Shown here in pieces: positions 43,505 to 55,308 of a stretch of DNA of 64,000 nt (position 1 is the first letter of the stretch; each line of letters begins with the position of its first letter). Source of the stretch: Eutreptiella sp. 'Long Island Sound 2002' (taxonomy: Eukaryota; Euglenozoa; Euglenophyceae; Eutreptiales; Eutreptiaceae). The stretch covers positions 4,993,131 to 5,057,130 of the forward strand of contig OZ038388.1 in the NCBI GenBank assembly GCA_964036045.1, in the 5' to 3' direction. The notes beneath the pieces are model-generated. The model saw only the letters and a program-made list of their open reading frames with translations. It was not told where the DNA came from and ran no database searches. Made by a program: the position numbers and the translations under genes.

Positions 43505-46500
43505 CTGGGAGAGGAGGGGCGTCCCATCCACACACCCCTTCCTCCCCCCCTTGTAATAGCGTCCAGGACTTGAAAAGGCGAATGCCTCCCCCCCTTGTAA
43601 TACATCCCTAGTGAAGGGGGCAGCAGCAGCGCATCATGAGCTCTGTGTGTCAGAGCCTTGTGGGGGTTGGGGTGTTGCAGAAAGGTATGGGTCTTGTAGA
43701 GCTCTGCGGGTGAGCTCTGTGGGTGGTGCAGAGCTGTGTGGGCGTCACTCTCCCACTGTCACCTGCCAAAATCGTCTCCCCACCTTCCTGCCGGCCCCTC
43801 TCGGCCCAGAGGTCTCTGTGCATTTCAGGGAGTACCTCACCCGTGCAAGATGTTGCCTTCCAAGGGTCACTGAGGGGGTTGTGCGCACATCCCTTTCAGA
43901 AGGACGACCCACATGCCCAAACCTCGCCCCCGCTTGAAGGATGCCCATGTGGCTGCCCCGAACTCTTATCAGGTACCCCCACATCCCGTGTATAAGCTAC
44001 GCAAAAGCACCAAATTCACACGGTCCCTGCGCCTACTGTAGCCTGGACAAGGCCGCAGACGCCCAGGTTCAAAACGAGGAGATTCCACGGTGAGCTGGTG
44101 CAAGAAAGCGGAATATAACACACAAATATATTCCCAAAACCAGAGCTATGTGGGTTCAAGTGGGCAAACACTCACAACAAATGTGTCCATGGCTCTATGT
44201 AGCTGGCAAATTCGTCACCAAACCCATGTCTTATGTGGCTGCACTACATTGGGGACCGAATCAAATTAGGTCCCAAATCAATACGGTCCCTACGCCCGCT
44301 GTAGCTTGGGAAAAGCCATAGCTTATACAAAGGGGGTTGGGGGCCCAGGCTAACATGAGAAGAGAGGGGGGGGGGGGGTCTGGGACACAAAAAGTAGTGT
44401 ACCAAAATGGCCCAATCAGATTTCCCCGTTGTAAAATTTGGCCTGTTCCCCCGATGGTCACTTTGGTCTGGAGTGGGGGAGGGGGACTCCTCCTTCGGTT
44501 GTCTCTCCGGAAGAGCAGACCTGCCTTGGGACGTCGTTGTTCATGTGGTGGGACTGCGGGTGGGGGGGGCCATCGGCCCCCAAGCGCTGCTGCTTCCCAG
44601 GGTTTCAGGGGGGAGGGTAAAGGTAAAGTACCCGGGCCATCTCCCAGCCCCAGCGTACAATTACCCTCGCAGCGTCCCCTCCGGCGTGCGGGGCCACAGA
44701 CACCCAAGAGCCTGAGGTGGTGCGACGGGACCGGGAGCCTCTAGTTCAGATGTCAGGTGCATGACCGCTGAAGTACGCGACCTCGTTGCCTTGGGGGGGA
44801 GGGGGTGCCAATGGCTCATCTGCTCTCGGAGGCGGCGGGGGAGGGCTCTGTTGGGGGACGGGCAGGCCCACTGTGATGGGCCCTGGGCTGGACATGCAGA
44901 AGGGGGTGGTCCTTAGCCTGAGCCATGGCCCCAGACACGCTTGCCCTGGCAGTCCTCAAAACTCGAGACAAGAGGGCGCAGCTTTTGGGGGCATGGCCAG
45001 AAGGGCCGACACATTCCAGAAAGCGGCGAACGGTCCGACGAATGTCCCACTTCCCCTATCTACACGTTCATATGGTGGGCCTGGGTGTTGCCACTACCTT
45101 CAGGTACGAATGGTGAGGCGTCCCCGACATTGACATGATCCTGAAACATAAATGCAGATCAGAAAATCAATCTGGACCTGAATTGCAAAAACTTTGGCCG
45201 CTGGGTAATTGTGACCAGCGCGGTCCTTGGGAGAAAAAAAAGGGTTCCGAAACGGCAGTTTTGCAAAAAGACTGCATGTAGCTCATATATTCAACCATGG
45301 CCGGTGGCGATTGGCGGTTGGAGGTTGGTGGCAATTGGCAGCTGGTGGCGGTTGGTGGCGGTTGGTGGTTGGTGATTGGTGGTTGGTAGCGGTTGGCAGT
45401 GGTTGGCGGTTGGTCTCTGCTGGCGGCTGGCGGTTGGTGGCGGTTGGCAGTTGGTGGCAGTTAGCGGTTGGTGGTCCCTGGGGGCGGTCCTGAGCAAAAA
45501 AAAATTGGGTTCCTGAAGGACCGCCCTCAGTGTGACTGAATAGTGAGACCAGAATAAGCGGAAAAGGTGAAGGGGCCAGTGAAAAACCAGGAGACTGCAG
45601 GTCAGGACAAGCGGGCACACCTTCAGGGCCCTCCTTGTGCCCACCGGCCACCATCAGAGCTATACTCTCGGCATGGAACATGCGCCTCTGTGACACGGAA
45701 ATGTGGAGCCCAGATACACCGGACAGACCGCCAAACAGCTTGTTGCATACTGCCCTTTGAACAGGGGGCATGCCCGCGGACCGGAGTCATGCCCAGAGAC
45801 CGGGGCATGACCCCACATCCCTTGGGGACATCTGCACTTAAAAGGAGCTCAAGAACGCTGCGCACTGGGGGCAAACTGGGGCAGTGAGTCAGGGGGAAGG
45901 GGCATTGAGCGTGAAGTGGGGGCAGCCCAGGAGTCAAGCGTAGCAGGCATGTGATGGTCTGGTGCGAAGCAACACAGCCACGATAGTATTGAGCGGGGTG
46001 AAGAGTGAGGAGGGGAGTAGGGGAGGCGGGGAGGCGGGCAGGAGGGAGGCGGGGAGGGACAGAGGGATGCGTCAGACATGATCAGATGGAGCAGGGTCCT
46101 ACTGAGCCACGAACTGGACGCAGCACGTTCCTACTGAGTTCTGGTTGTGCGGGGGGCGGGTATTACTGAGTGGCCTTTGATACGGGGCTGATTGCTATTG
46201 AGGACCAGTTTCCCTGCCAGATGCTAGTGGCATGTTTGGATCCATGCTACCAATAGTGTTGAGAGAGGGGCCCTCTCCCTCCCCTCTACCCCACTCAACT
46301 TTTGGATGGACAGGCTGAGCGGTTGGCAGAGGAGGGGTGCTGCAGGCGCGCAGGGGTGGGTTGCCCAGGCGAGCAGTGGGCAATCAGAGCGACTGGCAGA
46401 GCTACGCATGGAACAGTGGTCGGATAGTTGGGAGAGTATGGTAAGCGAGTAATGTGCGGGTTCGGTAGTGCAACGCCGCCGCCGCCGCCGCATGCTGAGC

Positions 46501-47330
46501 TACTTGGTCAGGCGACGGTTTCTGATATAGTTTCTGAGCGTGTTTCTGATATGAGCCAAAGGGGGGGGGGGGGGCAAAATAGACCCATTCGCATGACCGT
46601 CTACAGGTGGCAAAGGTCCAACGAAACGCCTGCGCAAGTCATATGGTAAAGGCAAACTAGCGCTACGGCACAACCAGGGGTGGCTGCCTTAGCAGCCGAC
46701 GTTTGAAGGCAAGAGTAAAGGGATGTGGGGATCATCAGCATGAAGCGGACAAGAAGCAGCACGTGCACCGGAATGGACACATAAAGTCAGTACTGGTTGG
46801 CACACTGAATTGCGTAGCGGCGCTTGTGCGTGCTCGTGCTGTACCAGGGGGCACGCCATAAGGTAAGGGGCATAAACAACATGGGGGGGTGGGGGGGTCA
46901 TTAGGTGTTGGAGACAGTGCGGGTGGTCGACAACGAAAAATATCAGAAGCGATGGTCATGACGGTGTGAAAACAAGACCAAACAACAGTCACACAAACGG
47001 GACCTGGGCAAGGGGTCTGCGCACCCTATAACATGCTCTGCTCCAGCCCCAACTCCAAGGCCCTGTGCAAGTAGGGCCAGTGCGAAGTGTGGGCGAAGGA
47101 GGGAAACGGGCATGGGCATTGCGACATGGGCTGCGGGTGAAGTGAGGGGAGAGCGTTTGGCAGATGCCGGAGACTCATCGAAACGAAACTTGAGTCTGTC
47201 CCTAAAGCCCCAGAGAGTTCCTTGGGAATGGAACGTTGTGCTTTGCCCATCTTTGCTCGCACAGCGCCGCAGGCGACCTCTCGCCTCTCGCCTTGTCCAG
47301 ACTCCCTTGTGCCCACACCCTCCGACCCAT
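43505..47330. other. No supported gene; low-complexity and repeat-rich
   Basis: Short open frames only. A possible plus-strand first exon (ATG 44993 to donor CAG|GTACGA at 45103, 37 codons reading MARRADTFQKAANGPTN ...) has no recognised homology. G runs occur at about 44370 and 46561, and a (CCG)n run at about 46472-46490. Confidence 0.4.
45297..45478 (+). repeat. GGTTGGTGGC-type degenerate simple repeat
   Basis: Irregular units of ggttgg, tggc and ggcggttggt. Flanked by similar segments with A runs at about 45220-45260 and 45485-45525. Confidence 0.85.
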
Positions 47331-47339
47331 CAGCCGATC

Positions 47340-47430
47340 ATACCTTTGCGGCCACCAACAGCCCCAGCAGTGCAGTCACCGTCCCGGCCACCACGCCTGC
47401 CGCCATGCCACCGTAGGATTGCACCGCGGG
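47340..47430 (-). CDS. Candidate exon encoding a transmembrane helix
   Basis: After an acceptor-like CACCGCAG the minus frame reads GGADPAVQSYGG then MAAGVVAGTVTALLGLLVAA and ends KV-stop (or at a donor AAG|GTATGA). The 20-residue hydrophobic stretch is a clear membrane segment. No family recognised; it may be the C-terminus of a membrane protein. Confidence 0.3.
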
Positions 47431-49233
47431 ATCGGCGCCCCCTGCGGTGGTACGAAGGGCAGCAGCCTTGCTCCCCAAGGAATGTGGGGCTTTTGCGATG
47501 GGTGGTATCTGAGCTGCACGCGTCGGTCGTTGCAGTGTGTGAGAGCCGGAGTGCAACACCGCTGGCGCCTGCATGACCTGTTGCGAGCGTGCGGACCCCG
47601 GGCCTGGGGGCAAGCGGCACATGGTATGGCACAGTCCAGGGCAATGTGGAGGGGTTCTGGGGCACAAGCGCAGGATACAATTGGATTTGGGCACAAAAGA
47701 CTCCACTAATGCTCAAGTTGTGGTGGGGGCCCTTCCATATTTCGGTCCTGGAATGTCTGGTACATTCCCAAATCGTTCATTCGGAATACCACACACATCC
47801 TCATGCTTTGTGGAATCCAATTTGGTGCACAGGCCTAAATCAAAGTTTTAAGTTGCCAACGTTTGCGAGAGCAAACCCAAAACCACCCGAAAATAAAATA
47901 AAAAAAAAGTGGTTCCTTTTTTATTGCATTGCTTATTGCATTCATTTTCGTGTTCTTTTTTTTTTTTGCGCTGTTGTGCACGACACAGCCCTTGCTGTGC
48001 AGCCGCATAATAACCCTCAACAACAGGGGGTAGGGATGGGGACACATGGGGAGTGTTTTGCCCATTGTGCACCCCACACGCACCTGGCACACTACTTTTG
48101 GGCAAGTGTCCTGGTCCGTAGGCCCAAGCGTATCCTCCACAAGACCAGCCCCAAAGGACGCCAGAAAATTGTCATCCCTGCAACCAAGTCAAGTGCAAAC
48201 CCATCCCTGCAGAGGGCACAGCACAACACCAAACCTGCCAATTCAAGTAGCACAACGCATGTGGTATTCATTGGGCTTCAGAAACAGTTTGACCCCACGA
48301 TAGCGTGGCTCAATGCATTCAGCACAATGGTTTTCTGTGCTTTCAAGAAGTGTGTAGTGTTCAACAGCACAAAGCAGACACCTTGACCTCGTCTCCATTA
48401 TTGAATGCGGCAGCCAGTGCATCAGCAGCGGTCCACACATGAGAAACATGTTAGCATGGTCCATAAAGGTGGGGCACCGGACCTGCCTCCGGATGCAAAA
48501 TTGTGTAAAGTGCAATAAATGTGCATTGACTAATGGAACCCATTCACAGTGCCACGCCAGATGTAGGCATCCAAACGCCTCCATAAGCACGCTGCATCAA
48601 GGTCCCCGGAGCAGGGAGGGCTCAAAGCGCGACATAAGCCCTGCAGCATGAGGGTTACGGAAAAGGGAATGACTCAAATGACTACATAAGAGCTGCTTTA
48701 CTGGGATTCCAAGGCGGGGAAATCATGGATAGTGCTGAGGGCGTTTAGGCGTAGGAGGATACCTGGCACGTGCCCGGGGCGTTCTCTCACACCCAAAGTG
48801 TGCCAGTGGGTGCGCCACACGACCAGAATGCGCCCCATTGACTGCCTCAGTTGTCAGATTGCACCATTGGAGGGCTTTAAACGTTCGGAATACCACCAGT
48901 GACGGCTGCACGAAACCAGAGGTACAACTTCTTGGATAGGGCGGGGGATTACGATCAGGGTCCAATCCAATTGCGAAAAATTGCCCAAAATTTTCGAAAA
49001 ATTGCGAAACGACAGAAAATTTCGAAAAATTGCAAACCGCAATCACCCCCCCCCCCCCTGTACTGTTATGATTAATTGTTGGGTCAGGCAAGGCAATGAC
49101 GAAGGTGAAAGCGGACTTTGTCTCGAACAACCCAACCAGTCCCCATGTAGAACCTGTTGTATCCACGACTGTACCACCCAAGATGGGATGCAACGTCTGC
49201 TTTGCAGTGTCAAATGGCCCCGCACGTGCACAC

Positions 49234-49420
49234 CTGCGTTTCGGACGTCGCGACCAGAACTGAGGACACCTCGGTCACAACAAACCCGCCCGCCACCGCC
49301 AGCAGGATGATCGGCAGCAGCACCACGAGGAACTGTCCAGCTGCTGCGGCGCCTGAACGAAAGAGCCGCAAGGGAGGAGGCTGTTCTGGTTTCAACGCTA
49401 CGTCGGGGCTGTACGGCACC
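49234..49420 (-). CDS. Candidate exon encoding a second transmembrane helix
   Basis: The minus frame reads YSPDVALKPEQPPPLRLFRS then AAAAGQFLVVLLPIILLAVA and GGFVVTEVSSVLVATSETQ, ending at donor CGCAG|GTGTGC (49234). The upstream end is uncertain. It may belong with the exon at 47340-47430, but the join could not be verified. Confidence 0.3.
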
Positions 49421-49576
49421 CAGGCGGACCTGCATCTGCGCGCTGCCTTCCCCAGTAGGACCTTTGTTCAGAGCAGAGGACGCTGGGATGTGAAATGTCG
49501 AATGACAGGAACCGCATTTTGTTGAAGGGGTGCACTGAAACAAAACATGGAGTTGACAATGGCCGGATTACAATTA

Positions 49577-49830
49577 CCCGGGGGGGGGGGGGGGCATTCC
49601 GTGTGGGGGAAAATATGAATCTACAAATTCTGACGCGACAAAATCTGTGCCACTTCTTAAAAATGAGCGAACAACTTATGTGTGGTTCCCAATCATGGCT
49701 CATGAGAAACAGTGGGTGCTTGCTGTTGTTACCTGCACAAATCCTTAAAACACCGAACAAATTGTGTACAAAATTTTTGTACAGAATTTGAAATGCAGAA
49801 ATTCTAGCCTGCATAATCCCCCCCCCCTGG
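49577..49830 (+). mobile_element. MITE R1 copy A: poly-G termini, TA duplication
   Basis: Starts CCCGGGGG... and ends ...CCCCTGG, flanked by TA on both sides (49575-49576, 49831-49832). Homologous to 60716-60954 over nearly the whole length. In both copies one plus frame stays open for about 40 codons (VPLLKNERT, YVWFP, AHEKQW, AVVTCTNP) to the same stop. Confidence 0.7.
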
Positions 49831-52800
49831 TATCTGCGGTGAAGGGTGGGTGTGCCATCAGCTGAGGACCCTCCCCCTGCCTGGGCCTTCCGGAGGTTCC
49901 CCGGGCCCAGACCCTGAGCTGCCCGGAAGCAAAAGCAGTGCTGTCGGCGCGGGGTTTGCAGAGAGATGGGGACCAGAACGACATCCAGGGCAGGGCCCTG
50001 CTGAACGCAGCCGTACTACAAGAAATGTGTGAAGACACGCAGCTGCCGATTGCCATCTTGGGAGGAATCGGGGGTGAAAGCCTCAGCCACAAACGTGCGG
50101 TACGCAAAGGTACTTGGGCTCAGTTGTCGTCAGTCCAAACGGACCCAAAGAAACCAAACCCCATTGAAAACTGGCTATTGAATGGCATGGGCCTCATCAT
50201 GAGGTGAGCCAAATTACGTGTGGTCAACACAGTGATTCATATGGCTGTCTGTTCGGGTACCGGAAATGCACATGCGAGTGTTGAGTTTGGCTGGTTTCCC
50301 GGACCCCTCGTTGTCCTGACGAGACGGGCACAGAATAAATTGAACAACCATCTGACGGGCGGGAGCGCGCAGCCCCGCACTGCGCACTGCGCACTGTGGA
50401 CGAGAAGGCGGTGATGCCAAACTGCGGTTTCTGTGGAAACCTGGGTTTGTGGCATCTGTTGGCTCGATGATGGACGTACACCAACCCAGCAACACTGCTG
50501 ACCGGCAGCGTGGAAGACATGAATGTTTGGGACCACGGTGGATGTAACAACTGGAGGGAGACAATGAAATGAACGGGTTTTGATACCAAGCACCGTTTGC
50601 CTCTTGAGCCCTTCGGCAATGACCAACTACACTGTGTTCCAGAGCGGCGTGCGTCATGATGCCATGAATGCAGTGAATGGCAGCACAACTTCATGAGCCA
50701 GTATCTCATACAAAATCTTTTTGGCAAAATTCAATTCCTCAAAGGCGCAGAGCACTGGCTCCTCCCGGCTCCACAACTTATCGACGTTCTACCCCACTCC
50801 CATCCCTCCACAGCAGGCCTTCATGGAACACCGCAGCAAGGAGGCGCGAGGTGCCAGGCAAACCACATCCCCCCCCCCAAATATGGAGACATGTTGAGCA
50901 CAAGCCTTAAGAGAAGACACGGATAGTCATATTCGTCAATCTACGAACTCCTCTGCACCGGATGCAAGTCTCCCCAACAGGGCCATGGGCCAAGCCCTTT
51001 CGAAGGCCATGTTGTGTGACCTAGTTGATGCTGTGTGTGTACACAGAGTGTACACGTATCTTGCATGACCCCTTACCTAGGGCCCTAGGGGCACCTGTCG
51101 CGCCTGTCCTTTCTTGATGTGTGCCCCTCAGGGGACTGTCGCCTTACTTACCACCAAAACACCACGGAGGGCAGGGCCCGAGGTGCAAGTTATGTGAGGG
51201 TACCTGCTTGCTGCATTTGCCTTGAATGACACTTTCTTGACTTGCTTTTGCTGCCATGGAATCTGCTAACACGATTCCCTATCCCATGACCTCTGGTTCA
51301 AGGCCCTATCAGTGGCAGAGGACATGGCTATCTACTTGACCGGATCTCCCTTGCCTTTGAAACAGCTTCATAGTTTGCTGGGCGGGCATGGCTGTGGCAA
51401 GACAAGTCATTACCATGTCACATGCATCATATGGGGCTGATCCTATGTAGTTAGGCAACCAGCGTTTGGACTTGATTTTGTTTGTTTGTTTGCAGTGTTT
51501 CCGCGAGGTGACTGGTTGCTGTTGCTTGCTGCGGGATGGCCCTTTGGGGCGTCCCTGGGAGTTGGCACCATCTTTATATTTTGTATTTCAACAAAATCCT
51601 CATCAGTCGTAGCATAGAGTCCCACGTGCCGGTTCACATCTCAATGAGATGCCCAAGCCACCAAATTGCTGCAAAAGGAATACCATAGCATCGCGCAAGC
51701 CGGTGATTTACGTGGGTTTACAACGTTTTTGCGTGCTCATGAAAAACATCGGCATCCTCAGGCTGTTGGCAATCATGTTTTGCAGAAGCTTGTGCCAAAT
51801 CTTCTGGAAACCATTCGGATTGTAGGTGGGATCATTTTCAACTTGCAACCGTCAGAAAAGACTTCACATTGATGGAACACCAATTGCAGTTAACCAATAC
51901 GTTTGGTACATGGTACAAATGAGCAAAGGCACGCCCTCAACTGCACCCGTGCAAATCCTTAAAAAAAAACCAAATAAACTAAGCGGAAAATTTTCGCTGC
52001 GAATTTGTTCAACAGAAAAAATTCTGTCGCCTGTGTGCCTCCGGGTATTTACAGCGCGTCGAATCCTCAAAGCCCACATCCCCAAACCTGTTACAGTCCT
52101 AAAGCACCCTGTGCACTGCACCTTTCATGACCTCGTAGAACCTACAGCACGTGCAGGGTCACAAAGACCGGCAGGTGCTTGCAAGGCTGAGGGCGTGGAG
52201 GAATGGCAGGACCTACTCAGTGGAGTGTGGGGCACTGCAGAAGGGCTACAGATGCAAGAGATTGTTGGCAGTGGGCAGGTCATGGGCACCACCAGTGCAG
52301 AGCAGGCGTTGATGCAGATTGTGGTGGTCTGGGGTTGTGGCTTGGGTCTTTGGCACAGCACAGCTCATGGGGTGGGGCCGGACGTCGTGGGGTCTGGGAA
52401 TGGGTTAGGCCAGTGCTTTTTTTTTTTGTGACTCAAATGTCCGCGGAGCGTTCACAAAGTAGGTCAAGGGTCAGCGACAGGCTCGGTTTTGGGTTAAGGC
52501 CAAGGGGGGCGGCCTGTTCAAATTCTAGACCCCAACCGGGTGCAAAAACTTTCAGGGGTCTGGAGGGGGGGGGAGGGGGGGGGGGGCGTTGCTTGAGCGG
52601 AGGGGGGAGGGGGGGAGGTGGTCCAGGGGGGGGGGGGGGGAGCCCCCCCCCCTGCCGGAATGAACCATATCGACCAATAATTGCAAAAATGCACCACATT
52701 GACCCATTCAGTACATACATTTGTCATAATGTCTGAACACAGGTAATCAAATCATCTTTTTGGGTCCATATATTGTGCCCTCACCTAAACACCACCAGGC

Positions 52801-52870
52801 AACACAAACAGGAAACACAGTGTCATTGTTATCAAATTGTTTCCTGAAAATCAATCAGAGTTCGACTCAC
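49831..52870. other. No supported gene
   Basis: Moderate-GC sequence with short open frames on both strands. A diverged fragment resembling the 3' half of repeat R1 lies at about 51900-52020. G runs occur at about 52571 and 52626. Confidence 0.4.
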
Positions 52871-53106
52871 CTGAGCTGGACTCAGCAATGTCTTGGCGGT
52901 CTTGGCGTGCCATTACGGCTGCTTGTGTTATAAACTCATGCAGAGTTGCCATTGGAGTGTTCAGAAACAGTGTGGAACACGCTTTCTGTGCCACATTATA
53001 CGCCTCTTGCCTTTTCTTCCCAGTCCATCTATCTTGGAAACGAAAATAGAGGATCGTGTTCACAACGTCGTCGTGTTTTACGCGGGGACACGGTGGGACC
53101 GGGGTG
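52871..53106 (-). CDS. Candidate exon, unidentified protein
   Basis: Bounded by acceptor ATTCTTCAG and donor CTCAG|GTGAGT, this 236-nt segment is open in one minus frame: TPVPPCPRVKHDDVVNTILY, then FRFQDRWTGKKRQEAYNVAQ, then TLHEFITQAAVMARQDRQ. Balanced residue use and strong splice signals make it the best of the orphan exons. No family recognised. Confidence 0.4.
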
Positions 53107-53375
53107 CTGAAGAATGCACTTATGGGACGCTACGATATGGTGTCTGCAACAAAGGGAAGAAAGGACACAGTACAGTGACCAAAGAACCCTGCTATAAGTG
53201 CGCCGAAGCCGCGGGAGGAAAAAATTGGCCCAAATGAAAAAACGTTCCCAAAACCCTGATTCTCAGGTGAATTAGAGCGGAGGGGGGAGGGGGAGAGGGG
53301 GTCCAGGGGAGGGAGGGAGGTGGTCCAAGGGGGAGGTGCCCCCCCCCCGTGCCGGAATGAAAATTAAAGCAACGC

Positions 53376-53467
53376 CCTGGGGGGGGGGGGGGTTGTCGGT
53401 GGGTACCCCAACATACATACCTCAAAATGATCCCCATGACGCGCTGGTCATTTTGCACATACACAAC
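53376..53467 (+). repeat. Foldback repeat R2, copy 3
   Basis: G run then CCCCAACATACATACCTCAA, ATGATCCCC, and GGTCATTTTGCACATACACA. Confidence 0.7.
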
Positions 53468-53880
53468 TAAGGATGAAAAGAATTTTCAGAGAAAAGATTT
53501 GCCCATCAGCTCAGGCTCCCATCAGCCAAGGTCAGACCCGGAGGTCAGGTCGGGGGTCAAAATTTGTTTTGAGCTTTTCACCCATTTTTGAATTCTCCAC
53601 AAGATTCTGAGTATTTTGAGTATAGAAACATAGGGTCAAAACACCCCCCCTCGGGAGGGCAAAAAAAAAAATTTCAGCACCTTTGGCACCGACACTTTCC
53701 CCCAAAATCTCAAATTCTATTGCCTTTGGCAGTGCACCTCGAAGAGAGGCCAACAGTCAGCCAATCAGTCAGTTAGCGAGGCCATCAGTCAGTCAGACAG
53801 AAACACACAGTTTGGGTTTTTTGTCAGTGGCAGCGTTGGCTCCAAGCAGTGGGGACGACAACTGGTCTCAGGGTAAGCAA

Positions 53881-54042
53881 TGGCCAAATGGTAATGCAGC
53901 CGGCTGCAGACTTTTTGGTCGGCGGTTCGAACCCCAGTCGGGCGAACGCGGCGGGGGCGGCGCCGACGACAGTTGACTTGACTGGTCATGATTCAAACTG
54001 CCGACTTGACCTCTGCGGCCGGCTGCGTTACCATTCAACCAG
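53881..54042. repeat. Inverted pair of tRNA-like sequences
   Basis: Plus copy 53881-53940 (A-box-like TGGCCAAATGG, B-box GGTTCGAACCC at 53924-53934). Minus copy 54042-53984 (TGGTTGAATGGTAACGCAGC, B-box-like AGTTTGAATCA). Both share AATGGTAAYGCAGCCGGCYG. Stems do not close into a canonical tRNA, so this looks like tRNA-derived (SINE-like) material. Confidence 0.5.
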
Positions 54043-54450
54043 GGTTTGATGTAACAGCAATGTGCTTCCCCATTGCTTGGATCCACCCCCCCCCCACCCC
54101 CCGTTCAAAAAAGTGATATCCGAGGCCTCGGAATCAAAAAATCCATTGGGGGATTGTCTTATTGGGCAAAATAATGCTTTTACAAGGGGTTGGACATCAA
54201 ATATCACATCTTGGGGTATGCTACTCAAATGACCCCAAAAAAGGGGGGTATACGACGCCCGCGCCTGCGCTTGATCTAACAACCTCTCTTCGAGGTGATT
54301 GGAGAAAGACGGGTTCAAAAACTTTGAGTGGTTTGGAGGGGGAAGGGGGGGGAGGGGGGGGGGATCTGGAATTCGAACAGGCCGCCCCCCTAGGTTAAGG
54401 CCAGGGTGCGGTGCCCCCCTCCCCCCTCTGACCGTAGAACGGGTGCATAC

Positions 54451-54630
54451 GTCCTCACGGGCCTCCCAAGGTGGACACTCCAATCCAGTTAAACCGATGG
54501 CATCGCCCGGGTCCTCCAAAGGGACCTCCATCTCCTGCACATTGTTGGGGACCTTTACTGTGGGGCCTGCAGTCACTCTGATCCTTTTGGGGGGCAGCCA
54601 TGCCTCTGCCTCGCTGGGCCATTTCGGGTG
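54451..54630 (-). CDS. Candidate exon, unidentified protein
   Basis: Open minus frame reading PPKRIRVTAGPTVKVPNNVQ then EMEVPLEDPGDAIGLTGLEC and PPWEARED, ending at donor GAC|GTATGC (54451). The upstream limit lies before 54630, where a stop occurs. Acidic and hydrophobic residue mix looks genuine; no family recognised. It lies 0.7 kb beyond the DNA polymerase stop on the same strand. Confidence 0.3.
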
Positions 54631-54902
54631 TCAGGGCAAGGCACAGCTCGGGGGTTTGAGTGGTGGGGCCAGTGCATCTGCATAGCGGTGGGTAGGGTAC
54701 TGGGGGGAGAGAACGTGGTCCGATGGGTGTTGTGACCGCAGCCGACACCACAAAGTACATTAGCAGTGAGTCAGTGTGGACGGTTTTCAAACGGTACGTT
54801 GTGGACTTCTGATGATAATTCCAAAACCTGGACCCTCCACCCCCAACTGCAACGGCAGTCCATGTTGCACCCGAATATTGCAGCCGGGAGCATCTACCCC
54901 CC

Positions 54903-55020
54903 GTGTGACATTCCGTCGGGTTGTTGTTTCTTTACGGGGCCCTGGACAGTCACCCGTTCTTCCCTTCGCATGTTGCGTCGGGTCGCTGCGTTCTGTCGGC
55001 CGCTGCGGCCGGTGCTCCTC
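54903..55020 (+). repeat. Partial copy of repeat R3
   Basis: gtgtgacattccgtcgggtt through ggccctggacagtcaccc to gctgcggccggtgctcctc, nearly identical to 31181-31300. Confidence 0.85.
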
Positions 55021-55308
55021 CCCCCCCCCTGATACCGAGGCCTTGTGCCACCCACCCCCGCCCCCTTGCATGACCTCGCAGGGCACTGCAGGACGTTGCC
55101 GCTCCCCACCGAGCCTGGCAGTATCTTGCAGTGCCTTGCAGCGCCTTCGGCCTACCCTCCCCTGCGGTGATGGATCAGCGACTGCTCGTGCCACGAGGGT
55201 GTCCAGAGGGGACAGTAAGTCCCGACGCAGAGGAAGCACAACGAACTTTGTGGAGGGTGGTCATCGGGACACACTCCGATGCAGCGCGTTGGACTCGCAG
55301 AGGGTCGG

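Noticed and set aside
53881-53940. Canonical tRNA gene (Lys-like TTT anticodon)
   Set aside because: A and B boxes are present but the T stem pairs only two bases and there is no room for a variable loop; kept only as tRNA-like.
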